In this document: in pieces, positions 24,801-35,900 of the stretch | How positions within the stretch are numbered: the stretch's first letter is position 1 | Layout: each line of letters starts with the position of its first letter | Source of the DNA: Liolophura sinensis | Taxonomy: Eukaryota; Mollusca; Polyplacophora; Chitonida; Chitonidae | Assembly (NCBI RefSeq): GCF_032854445.1 | Contig: NC_088295.1 | Span: 5,460,501 to 5,520,500, forward strand | Direction of reading: 5' to 3' | Length of the DNA: 60,000 nucleotides | Program-made: the position numbers and the translations under genes | Notes under the pieces: model-generated | Seen by the model: the letters and a program-made list of their open reading frames with translations, nothing else | Told to the model about the DNA's origin: nothing | Database searches by the model: none

Positions 24801-26890
24801 GACATACCCTGATCCTATTGACACTGCCTGTGTGCTTGATCATGGCAGTTTCCAGCTCTGGCTTTTCATCTTCGTCCTCATCAGATTCCTCACCCTCCTC
24901 ATCCTCATCGCCACCTGCTTTAGTTTTGTTCAGGTTGCTCATCTTCATCACAATAATGTGATTCAACAGGCTACTTTCTGCCTGCGTCCCAGCCACCACA
25001 AAACATGTCAGTGGATATGACTCTCGCTTGTCCCCAAGTCCATCCATCAGAACATCAAAACTCAAACATGGTGCACCTGTAAGAAGTTCAAGGCAAGCCT
25101 GTACTATTCACTTTATATTATCCTTTTATACAGATCATAACAATGATGAAATTTGAGTTCATGTTAAGCATCATTCTGTCCTCATCTAAGAATTATTAAC
25201 ATTTCTGAAGTGTTTCACTTACCAGAGTAATAACAACAGTCTGGTGAAAAGGTCAGTGAAATAAAGACCCTGCAATTTTTTGGAATTTCATGTGATTACA
25301 AAACAGAAGACAGATTGTCTGATCAAAAGTTCAGGCTATATAACAAGCATGGGCATAATTGTCCATCTAGATGGGCACTGGCCACTGTTATAGTTTAAAC
25401 TGTTGATAACCAATTGTCCTCTTTGTCTCTACAAAAACTTGCTGCACAATTTCTTCTTTATGCCCTTATTGACTGGATTATTTATTCATTTACTTATATG
25501 ATTGGTGTTTTATGCTGTAATCGAGAATTGTACATTCACCTAATATATGATGGCCGCCAGCAGAATGTTTTAACTATTGAATCCAAGAAGTTTGGAGTTT
25601 GAATTTCCACCAATATCTGGCAATGTGCCATTTTGGGTGAGAATTTGTTTGCATTTTTTTTTTTTTTATTCCTTCAAATATAAGGATATGCTGGTCATAT
25701 GATTTTGAGGTACAAATTTCAATAAACCAGCTCATACTTTATCTAAAATTGGCAACACTTCGTGTTCAAAATATGACAGAGGTTGGTTTGATTTCTTTGA
25801 CATTCAAAACTTTAAACAGCTGGATTACTGTTGAAAATCCATTAACCACTGCAGACTGTTACATGTATACACACGGGGTGACATAGGAAACCAGTTTATA
25901 CCAAATTAGTTGTGGAATGTAACTCTGAAATCGACCAACACAATGTGCTGGGAGAGTTACGGAGAATAACTACTTCTAATGTGTCGGATCGATGGTAAGC
26001 CACATTTAATTATTAGGATGTACATTTGTGAGAAAAAACCTGGTCAAAATTAAAAGCCAATAGTCTGCATATGTAGAAGGGAACATGTTGTGGGTTTGAA
26101 TTATTAGGATGTACATTTGTGACAAAAAAACCCGGTCAAAATTAAAAACCAATAGTTTGCATCTGTAAAATACTGCACTTACCATGTAACTAACAGTTCA
26201 CTTCACCCTAAATTCCCATTCTGTAACCATTACTTTGGGCTAAACTTTGTCAATTTTCCTCTTTTTTGGTGCACTTAACCATAAAAATACTCCCATTTTC
26301 GAAGTAAGTAACTATCTTAGAAAGTGGCTAAGAGCATAGAAAATTATTTTTCTTACCGTGATCAGGCCTGTACGTCATAGCCCAAGAGCAGTTTCAGATT
26401 TAATCGTTAAAAAAAGATCAGATCAGGCTGACATTGTTTTTGTAGCACGTTATACAAGACAATTCTATTTTGAATGTGACTAACGATGTTTGTCGAGAGA
26501 AAGAAACTATAATTTGTAATGGGCTTGAGAGTGTTTACCTGCCTGAAAGGTATTACATAACCAGAGACAACAAAGGAAAAGATCACGTAGTCAGATACAG
26601 GCAGAGCCTTTGGCACCTGGCCTCAGTTGCAGATGGGGCAAGAACAGGTAGGCTGGATAAGCTATAATAATTATGTTGTTGTTGTTGTTACCTGTTTGCG
26701 CTTGATGAAACATAACGTAAGCTGACTCATCACACACGAGCTCCTCGCCTTCTTCTATCGGCTTGCCCGGCAAGTAAACATCCTTCTTCGGTATTTTCTG
26801 CTCCTCTTCACTGCCCGTGTCACTATCTGATTCTACACCATCCATATATTCATCTTCCGAGCTATCTTCCATGTTTGCTTCGTCCGCCAT
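18873..26890 (-). CDS. grwd1: GRWD1, glutamate-rich WD40 histone-binding and ribosome-biogenesis factor
   Basis: This is a nuclear/nucleolar WD40 protein of the RBBP4/CAF1 type that binds histones and 60S pre-ribosomes. Exons on the minus strand are 26890-26692, 25076-24808, 22220-22010, 21148-21006, 20048-19851 and 19184-18873, all GT-AG with matching phases. The sum is 1332 nt or 443 aa plus stop (human 446). The order is: acidic N-terminus ([20 protein letters not shown]); the histone-H4-binding motif region [20 protein letters not shown] near residues 38-57; a second acidic run near 118-137; then WD repeats, including [52 protein letters not shown] and [20 protein letters not shown]. The C-terminus FRTISV is identical to the vertebrate one. 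The start is the first ATG of exon 1 and the protein looks intact. Arrays derived from its own exon ends lie in intron 2 and after the stop. Confidence 0.96.
19197..19745. repeat. Array of about 23 24-bp units in grwd1 intron 5
   Basis: The unit is close to GGTTATACCTCAACAGGCAC plus ACCT. Because 24 is divisible by three, several frames stay open on both strands; these are not genes. On the transcribed strand each unit has an AACCAG/GTGTG motif. Confidence 0.93.
20175..20275 (-). mobile_element. SINE fragment in grwd1 intron 4
   Basis: The tail half of the common SINE is present (GGTGTTTTATGCCATACTCA, ACGACGGCAGCCAGCATTAT, GGTGGGAGGAAA). The head is missing. Confidence 0.75.
22440..24807 (-). 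repeat. Array (about 45-bp units, about 50 copies) copied from the exon 2/intron 2 junction of grwd1
   Basis: The array abuts the exon 2 donor (24808/24807). On the minus strand the exon ends CAGTGTCAATAGGATCAGG/GTATGTCA and units repeat GTCAATAGGATCAGG/GTATGTCAGTG with a variable spacer such as TGTGATGTCAAGCATACATT. Two unit subtypes (GGATCAGG and AGATGAGG) alternate over long stretches, giving a dimer of about 90 bp. Each copy recreates a plausible GTATGT donor. Confidence 0.93.
25476..25565 (-). mobile_element. Degraded SINE fragment in grwd1 intron 1
   Basis: GATTGGTGTTTTATGC and GATGGCCGCCAGCAGAAT match the tail half of the common SINE with several changes. Confidence 0.6.
26010..26168. 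repeat. Direct tandem duplication of about 70-90 bp
   Basis: ATTATTAGGATGTACATTTG and the next 50 bases, including GGTCAAAATTAAAA and CCAATAG, occur twice in a row in grwd1 intron 1, with about 90% identity by eye. Confidence 0.8.
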
Positions 26891-26986
26891 ATTACCCACG
26901 TGTTTTCTCTGAATGACCCTGTGTGACCTCACTGAAGCAGCCAATGAAATGTCTGTCTTTGTTCTCCATCGCTACTCCCAAACAAC
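26891..26986. promoter_or_regulatory. Possible bidirectional promoter, grwd1 and a divergent plus-strand start
   Basis: Only 96 bp separate the grwd1 start codon from an ATGGCGGAG on the plus strand at 26987 that opens a plausible first exon. The layout mirrors mlst8/ciao3. Function is inferred. Confidence 0.4.
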
Positions 26987-27012
26987 ATGGCGGAGCAGGT
27001 GTCAACCGAGAG
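26987..27012 (+). other. Candidate first coding exon of the coiled-coil gene
   Basis: AACAACATGGCGGAGCAGG is a good start context and the frame reads MAEQVSTE plus AG, up to a donor AG/GTAAAAC at 27013. Splicing to an acceptor ending at 29958 (TACTAAT branch-like sequence, then CTACTGTTAG) would give one Ser codon and then the MENPRYQKAG exon in frame. This is an inference from frame and layout, not from similarity. Confidence 0.4.
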
Positions 27013-29959
27013 GTAAAACTAGATCAGACTACACAGAGTCTCATGTCTCCCTCCAACTGACTAAACTAAACATGTCACACCACCAGTACTCTAAGTTTCC
27101 CTCCTAAATCTGAACGAATACATTTACAAAATTCAGAATCGATTTCCTTTGTAATTTGTGTGCCACAAAAGTGATCTCAGTTCATAGTTGAAAATGAACA
27201 GACATGAGCCGTTGTTCAAGTTCCAACAGCTATGGTACTGGTTGAGATGTCAGTTTTGACGGGATTTTTCGGTCTTTTATGGAAACATAACGAATGCACT
27301 TATGTGTGCTTACTTGGAGATACTAATTACTTTTTTTGTTGTACTCAAGTTTTTGATCATCTGGCTTTATAATTAGCAATGTGATGTCAGTCCTGAAATC
27401 ATACAGTTTTAGAGAAAATTGCAGCAAACCAATCAAATAAGTCAAAAAATATCATGCGCAGAAAAAATATGAAAATGTTGCCTTACTTGTCTTTCACTAC
27501 ACGTGTTACATACCAAAATTTCAATATCCTACGCACAAATTGTGGCATGCATTCTGAAAGATGAAGATGGATATACCCTATAACGTGATATACTTCATTT
27601 TTTTGCCTTTACAAAATATTTAAAATCTGACTGAAACCCCTACTGATATTATGATGGTATTGAATTTAATAAAAATAGGTTAGTTTTTGGATTATATTTA
27701 TCGAGCTTTACTGTTTTATCTGATGGTGTTTCATGTTAAGTGATATTCCTTCATGAAATTAGCAGCTTACGTGAGATTAACATTGAATGATAGACTAGCC
27801 TGATTTGGTGTAGAAAAATGCATTATGTCACTTTTGTTACACTCTGTTACCTGTAGAACAATTATAAGATATTAATTGATCATCACAACATGTCATTGTG
27901 TTGACATGTAATATTGACATACATGTACGAAAGTAGGGCCTACACATACTGGTAGCAATTCTTAATGAAAGCTGTTTATGCTGAGGGAAGAAACTGTGTA
28001 GGTAGCTGCCATTGAGGGATTTTCTGATTTCAGTTGACTTTCCCCAGGAGATACATACCGATTTAACATATACACGTACAAACTATAGCTGTGTCAACTG
28101 CAGCATTGTTAGTGAGACCTTGTATTTGTACTGGATTTGTACAATACTATTACCAATTCAAGTAAGTTCAAATAAATGATATTTAGGGGCTCTGAACAAC
28201 CAGTGTATGTCCCGCCATGCATGTATACATATACATATGCAGATAAAGTCATGTATCATTGTACTGTAGCCTCATGCTGGCTGTTTTTATTATATATTTA
28301 TTTGTTTGGTGTTTTGTGGCATACTCAAGAACATTTTACTTGTATGACAGCAGCCAGTATTATGGTGGGAGGAAACCAGGTAGATCCCAGGGGAGTGTCT
28401 TTATTATGACATATTATTCTTCATGAGTTGGCAATACGAATGTTAGACGTCAATAGAATGGCATGGAGGTCCTGTTGCCAGGCGTTTGAAAGGTCCCCAT
28501 TAGAAGCATATGTAATTGGAATATCTTATGCTGTGCTAAATTTGTATTCCAGTCATGCCAATAATGCATCAAATATCTTCTCCCTGTACACGTTACATGT
28601 AGCTGTTCATTATTGCAGGTGACTATGATAATAATCAGTTATATTGGTACATTTCTGGTTTAATTGACACTGATTGTCTGAATGTCATGATATGTGTACA
28701 TGTGTAGTAGTGACTGAATGAAGTTTCATGCCTGTTCTCTTCAGCATGATGTTCTTGTAAGGGAACACCTTGAATATTTTGGCATTGGGGCAGGCCTGCT
28801 AGAAGACAAAAGAGTCGGGAAATTACTGAAATGATGTTGATAGCAATGTTAAAGCCCTACCAAACAAACAAAACGTTTTCCTTTCCACTTGTAGGTGACT
28901 AGATGTCTGTGTAGATGACTTTGTAGAGTAGACACTCTCTATTCCCTCCCGCCTGGAGACCTCATAGCCCTCGGGCCTCTCTAAGATGTCAACCAGCAGG
29001 TACACAGTTTTTGTGCTTGTAACATGTCTACAGCTGGTTGGTACATGCATAAATGTTGTGTGGCAACTTCTAAATTCGCTGATATAAATGTTTGTACTGT
29101 CTGACACCTGTCACGTACATGCACATGTAGGTGTATACTGTATGCATGTTGTCTAACTCATTTGTCATTTGCATGTCTTTCCTGTAACTTCATGGTTACA
29201 TGGTGATGTGGACAATTTTCTGATGTGCACAACTCCACCAACATACATGTAATACCATTATCAAAATTACCTCCTAAGGCAAAGCAGTGTTACCTTAAGT
29301 AGGCCACTATACATACAGTTGCATGTATATAATTTGATTGGTAGAAAGATGAAAGCTGCACATACATACGTACAGGTATGTGCTGACATTTTGGATTGAT
29401 CCACTGCTCCCCTTCCCCAAACATCACCATTACCACCACCTTAACCCCTGTCTTAGTTGTCAAGCCAAACAACCAGTACAGGTAATTGTGTTATCAGGTG
29501 TCCCAGCCAAACCCAAATCAATAGACAGACATACATGTGAGTAGGACAATATGCGCGATGACTGTCTCCTTCCTGTATTGATCAATGACTTGTTTCACTG
29601 CACTAAATCAATGAGGACAGCATTCGTTTAGCATTAATGCGCGCCACAGGCACCGACGCTACTATACCATTGGTAAACACCGTACTTCATGTCCATGACT
29701 TTACCTGAGGTTGTCAGCAGTGCAGCATGATGACAGTATCGTCTAACTGAATAGGCAGTGATGATCCATAGCAACAGCGAGCATTTCTGACTGTTACTGG
29801 CATCTGAGTCAGACACAAGCACCTTTGACTTTCCTGTCTCCTGACTGCTGAGTGTTATGGTTCATTAGTTACTGTAGAGTGTCCATCACAATGTGGATTA
29901 TGTGAGGCAGGTGACCCATCTGTCTGCGTAACCCTGATTACTAATTCACTACTGTTAGT
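27013..29959. other. Intergenic region or first intron of the coiled-coil gene
   Basis: This is AT-rich sequence with a SINE fragment at 28290-28395. The open frames at 28428-28622 and 28823-29107 have no recognisable product. Apart from the possible first exon upstream, nothing here can be supported as coding. Confidence 0.55.
28290..28395 (-). mobile_element. SINE fragment
   Basis: TTTGGTGTTTTGTGGCATAC, GACAGCAGCCAGTATTATGG and TGGGAGGAAACCAGG match the tail half of the common SINE. Confidence 0.7.
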
Positions 29960-32900
29960 ATGGAGAACCCTAGGTATCAGAAGGCTGGGACTGCCCCCTG
30001 GTCTAAGTATCCTTACTCCCATAGTAGTATCATACAGAGTGCCGAAGGACTACTGTAAGTATACCATACCATATACTATCATGTATTCTCTCTGCAGTAT
30101 ATACATGGAAGACTTGTCTCCTGATAACTGGTTATACACTCTGTGTGCTATACAAGTATATATGCACCTGTACCCGCTGTATCAGGTATCACTAGTATTG
30201 CATGGAACAAAAAACTGACTTCTGCATGTATTTCCTTCTAATGTAATATTGAAATCATACTGATGATATAACACTCATTTTCTCTGAAATTCACCCCCAG
30301 TTAAATTCTTGTCATTAACAGTGGGAAATATTAGAATATTTCTGCACAATGTTTTTATTCAGATTTGATTTATTTATTTGATTGGTGTTTTATGCTGTAC
30401 TCAAGAATATTTCACTTATATGACGGCGGCCAGCATTATGGTGGGAGGAAACCGGGCAGAGCCCGGGGGAAACCCACGACCATCCGCAGGTTGCTGTCAG
30501 ACCTTCTCACATACGGCCGGAGAGGAAGCCAGCATGAGCTGGACTTGAACGCACAGCGACCACATTGGTGAGAGACTCCTGGTTCATTACGCTGCACTAG
30601 CGCGCTAACCAACTGAGCCACGGAGGCCCCCCAGATTTGATAGATAGATGTATCTTTTTTTGGGATTGCTTTGTGTCCAGGTGTTTTCATTCATCTCTCC
30701 GTTTATGCATATGTTCACATTTCGATTCAGCGCAATGTCTCGGTTAAAACTTGACGGATTGATCTCAGATATGGGCCGTGAATATTTAATGTTGTATATT
30801 TTTGTGTTGGATAAATCACAATCAAAACAGGCATTAATTGTTGACAGTGCACCTGTTTACTTATTACTTCATTTACTGAGGCTACCATGACCCGAACAGG
30901 TGTATATTGAGGTTCCTAAACCGTCTTCATGTTATTTATGAATGGTGTGTAGCAATGCCACATGTAAAGTAATGGGGATGATTACAATATGAAAGGACAG
31001 GAAATTCTGATACAGTGGGCAAAAAGCATACAAACATCACATTTCCCATCAAGCCTCCCTAGTTCATTTTCTGCTCTGTCATGTGAGGCATTAACTTGCA
31101 GCCGAGAAGTTGATGTCTCCAGTGTTGTTAAGCTAACTTTTATAACCTCTGAGCGTGTTCTTGGTAATGGATTTGTGGTAATAAGGTTCATATCTGTTTC
31201 ATTAAGTCAGAAAATGTTTGTGTATATGTACATTGGTGTTAATCCCAATTTCGTGTGGTGTTGCTTGCAGGCCAGGTGCTCAACTGCCCTCGAAGTATGT
31301 TCAGCTGCCCTCCATAGCCTCCCCACAACCCAGCGTAAAAAACCAGATGGTGCCTTATGGTTCTAAGGCGGGGAATGCAACCCCACGATCTGCACTAGAT
31401 GAAATAGACACCGAGGACAAGTCCCGGCAAATTGAGACACGTCTGGCTGTGGCAGAGAAGTCAAATAGAGCTCTGCTGGAGGAGGTGGTGCGCCTACAAG
31501 GCGAGCTCAAGTCCTCAGCACGGCGCAATGAGGACATACTACGGGAGGAGCGCAATGCGCGCATGCAGCTAGAGATTAGCTTGCAAACTAGTAGCGACCT
31601 GATCGCTCAGATGAATGCTCGCATAAAAAACACGGAGGAGAAAGTTCAGGAGGAGAAACTAGCTCTGAATTCACTGGTGAACCACACCAAGAGTGTAGAA
31701 CAGGCTGTGTTGGGCAGTCAGCAGGAACTGCTCAGCAAGAAGGACACACATGGATCACAGTAAGTCACAAAAACCCCACCCAGACCACCTCACCCACCAG
31801 TGTTCGCAATATGCTGCATGAGTACCTGTAGTTATGGGCACTGTCCTGCAAAGGTCAAGTAGTCCATACGTTTGCCTTTCACATGCTGTGAAAGTCAAGG
31901 TCAAGTAGTTCATAAGTTTACCTCACACTTCAAAATTTAAGGTCACTGAACTTTGGTATTTTGAAGGTCAAAGTCATTGATATGAGATTATTCAGGCCAA
32001 GGATGTGATTCCCAGTTTTCATATTATATGTAGATTCATTTCCACAGGGAGTTGTGCAGTCCTTACTGTGTCAAACGTGTAATAATCAAATCGCCTCTGC
32101 AGTAATATGGTGCGGTTCAAAATTTGCTTTTGAGAAAATACATCCAGTTTTAGGAATTTATGTTTTACTTTTATACGATGTCTATGATTTTTTTCCCCAA
32201 AAAGCAGAAATATATGACTTTGGGGCAATGGAATGTTTTTTCGAAAAGCTCCCGACATTTAATACATGTAGTAACTAGTGTGATACGGGACAATTCGCTG
32301 GCTAATATTTTAGGGTGCGGCTTTGTGGTTACCTATATAATATCCTCCCATAAAATGACATTCAGAAACTGAAAGGTATCACCGAGTATATATTTAAAAT
32401 ATTTACGGTTTGTCTGTGTTGTTCTCGCCAGATTACAAGAGGTGCGCGCTAACCTAGAGGAGGCTCTAACAGCCAAGAGCACCCTGGAGCGCATGTGTTA
32501 CAGCCTGATGGATGACATGAGGCAGTTGAAGGCTCGTGTGGAAGCCCAGGGCTCAGAGTTACAAACCACGTCTGCGGATTTGAAGCAGAGAACAAGGAAA
32601 CTTGAGGATGAGCAGCGAGAAGCAGTGAGTACCTACCTGTCAGATAAATCCCATGTAACTAGTGGATTGTCAGGTGTGTGTGTTAATCTAATCAGTGGAA
32701 TGTCAGATGTACGTATCAATCTAATCAGTGGATTGTCAGGTGTGTGTGTTAATGTAATCAGTAGAATGTCAGATGTACGTATCAATCTGATCAGTGGATT
32801 GTCAGGTGTATGTGTGAATCTTATCAGTGGATTGTCAGGTGTATGTGTTAATCTAATCAGTGGATTGTCAGGTGTATGTGTTAATCTTATCAGTGGATTG

Positions 32901-35900
32901 TCAGGTGTATGTGTTAATCTAATCAGTGGATTGTCAGGTGTGTGTTAATGTAATCAGTGGAATGTCAGATGTACGTATCAATCTAATCAGTGGATTGTCA
33001 GGTGTATGTGTGAATCTTATCAGTGGATTGTCTGGTGTATGTGTTAATCTAATCAGTGGATTGTTGGGTGTATGTGTTAATCTAATCAGTGGAATGTCAG
33101 GTGTGTGTTAATCTAATCAGTGGATTGTCAGATGTTTTTGTGAACCTAATCAGTGGATTGTCAGGTGTATGTGTTAATCTAATCGGTGGAATGTCATGTG
33201 TGTGTGATTCTAATCAGTGGATTGTCAGGTGATTTGTGAACCTAATCAGTGGATTATCAGGTGTATGTGTTAATCTAATCAGTGGAATGTCACATGTGTG
33301 TGTGAGTCTAATCAGTGGATTGTCAGGTGATTTGTCAGGTGTATGTGTGAATTTAATCAGTGAATCAATTTAATCAATTGTCAGGCATATGTGTTAATCT
33401 AATCAGTGGATTGTCAGGTGTACAGTACAGCTCAGGCTAAAAGTCAAAACCAGGCAGGAGATTAGCATGATCCTAGAGGTCTTTTAGAGGGTTTGTAGAG
33501 CGTCTGTAGAGAGCTCTGGGACCAACAGTCACCTGCACAGTCAGTGATCTGTCCACTGAGACTGATCACACACATGTTGCTGAGCATTGTTTTGCCTGTG
33601 CGCTGGCTGTGATGCGTGTTAATGGTAATGGGTAAATCATTCACCAGCACACTCAGGTGTTTCATTAGAGTGTGATGTGTGTTAATAGTGACAGGTAAAT
33701 CATTCACCAGCACACTCATGTGTTTCATGATTTGTAATCGGTAATTGTAATATTGTAATTGTAGTCGGTGATGTGTGTTATTGGTGAGAGGTAAATCATT
33801 CACCTGCACACTCAGGTCTTCATGAGGTGTAATCAGTACAGTGTGATGTGCGTTAACAGTGACAGGAAAGTCATTCACCTGCACACTCCGGTGTTTCATG
33901 AGGTATAATCAGTAGTGTGTGATGTTCGTTAATAGTGACAGGAAAGTCATTCACCTGCACACTGAGGTGTTTCATGAGGTATAATCAGTAGAGTGTGATG
34001 TGTGTTAATGGTGAGAGGTAAATACTTCACCAGCACACTCAGGTGTTTCATGAGGTGTAATCAGTAGAGTGTGATGTGCATTAATAGTGACAGGTAAATC
34101 ATTCACCTGCACACTCAGGTGTTTCATGAGGTGTAATCAGTAGAGTGTAATGTGTGTTAATGGTTGAGGTTTATCATTCTCCTGCACACTCAGGTGTTCC
34201 ATGAGGTGTAATCAGTAGAGAGTGATGTGTGTTAATAGTGACAGGTAAATACTTCACCAGCACACTCAGGTGTTTCATGAGATGTAATCAGTAGAGTGTA
34301 ATGTGCGTCAATAGTGAGAGGTAAATCATTCACCAGCACACTCACGTGTTTCATGAGATGCAGTCAGTAGAGTGTGATGTGCATTAATATTGACAGGTAA
34401 ATTATTCACCAGCACACTCAGGTGTTTCATGAGGTGTAATCAGTAGAGTGTGATGTGTGTTAATAGTGACAGGTAAATCATTCACCAGCACACTCAGGTG
34501 TTTCATGAGGTGTAATCAGTAGAGTGTAATGTGTGCTAATAGTGACAGGTAAATCATTCACCAGCACACTCAGGTGTTTCATGAGGTGTAATCAGTAGAG
34601 TGTGATTTGCATTAATAGTGACAGGTAAATACTTCACAAGCACACTGAGGTGTTTCATGAGGTGTAATCAGTAGAGTGTAATGTGTGTTAATAGTGACAA
34701 GTAAGTCATTCACCAGCACACTCACATGTTTCATGAGGTGTAATCAGTAGAGTGTGATGTGTGTTAATGGTGAGAGGTAAATCATTCACCAGCACACTCA
34801 CATGTTTCATGAGGTGTAACCAGTAGAGTGTGATGTGTGTTAATGGTGACAGGTAAATCATTCACCAGTACACTCAGGTGTTTCATGAGGTGTAATCAGT
34901 AGAGTGTGATGTGTGTTAATGGTGACAGGTAAATCATTCACCAGCACACTCAGGTGTTTCATGAGATGTAATCAGTAGAGTGTGATGTGTGTTAATGGTG
35001 ACAGGTAAATCATTCACCAGCACAGTCAGGTGTTTCATGAGGTGTAATCAGTAGAGTGTAATGTGTGTTAATAGTGACTGGAAAATCATTCAAAAGCACA
35101 CTCAGGTGTTTCATGAGGTGTAATCAGTAGAGTGTGATGTGTGTTAATAGTGAGAGGTAAATCATTCACCAGCACACCCAGGTGTTTCATGAGTTGTAAT
35201 CAGTAGAGTGTAATGTGTGTTAATAGTGACTGGTAAATCATTCAAAAGCACACTCAGGTGTTTCATGAGGTGTAATCAGTAGAGTGTGATGTGTGTTAAT
35301 AGTGAGAGGTAAATCATTCAAAAGCACAGTCAGGTGTTTCATGAGTTGTAATCAGTAGAGTGTAATGTGTGTTAATAGTGACAGGTAAATCATTCAAAAG
35401 CACAGTCAGGTGTTTCATGAGGTGTAATCAGTAGTGTGTGATTTGCGTTAATAGTGACAGGTAAATCATTCACCAGCACATTCAGGTGTTCCATGAGGTG
35501 TAATCAGCAGAGTGTAATGTGTGTTAATAGTGACTGGTAAATCATTCAAAAGCACACTCAGGTGTTTCATGAGGTGTAATCAGTAGAGTGTGATGTGTGT
35601 TAATAGTGAGAGGTAAATCATTCAAAAGCACAGTCAGGTGTTTCATGAGTTGTAATCAGTAGAGTGTAATGTGTGTTAATAGTGACAGGTAAATCATTCA
35701 AAAGCACAGTCAGGTGTTTCATGAGGTGTAATCAGTAGTGTGTGATTTGCGTTAATAGTGACAGGTAAATCATTCACCAGCACATTCAGGTGTTCCATGA
35801 GGTGTAATCAGCAGAGTGTAATGTGTGTTAATAGTGACAGGTAAATCATTCACCAGCACACTCAGGTGTTTCATGAGGTGTAATCAGTAGAGTGTAATGT

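Noticed and set aside
30590-30630. Possible tRNA gene
   Set aside because: The A-box-like sequence is the head of a SINE with a target duplication; the tRNA fold is not complete.
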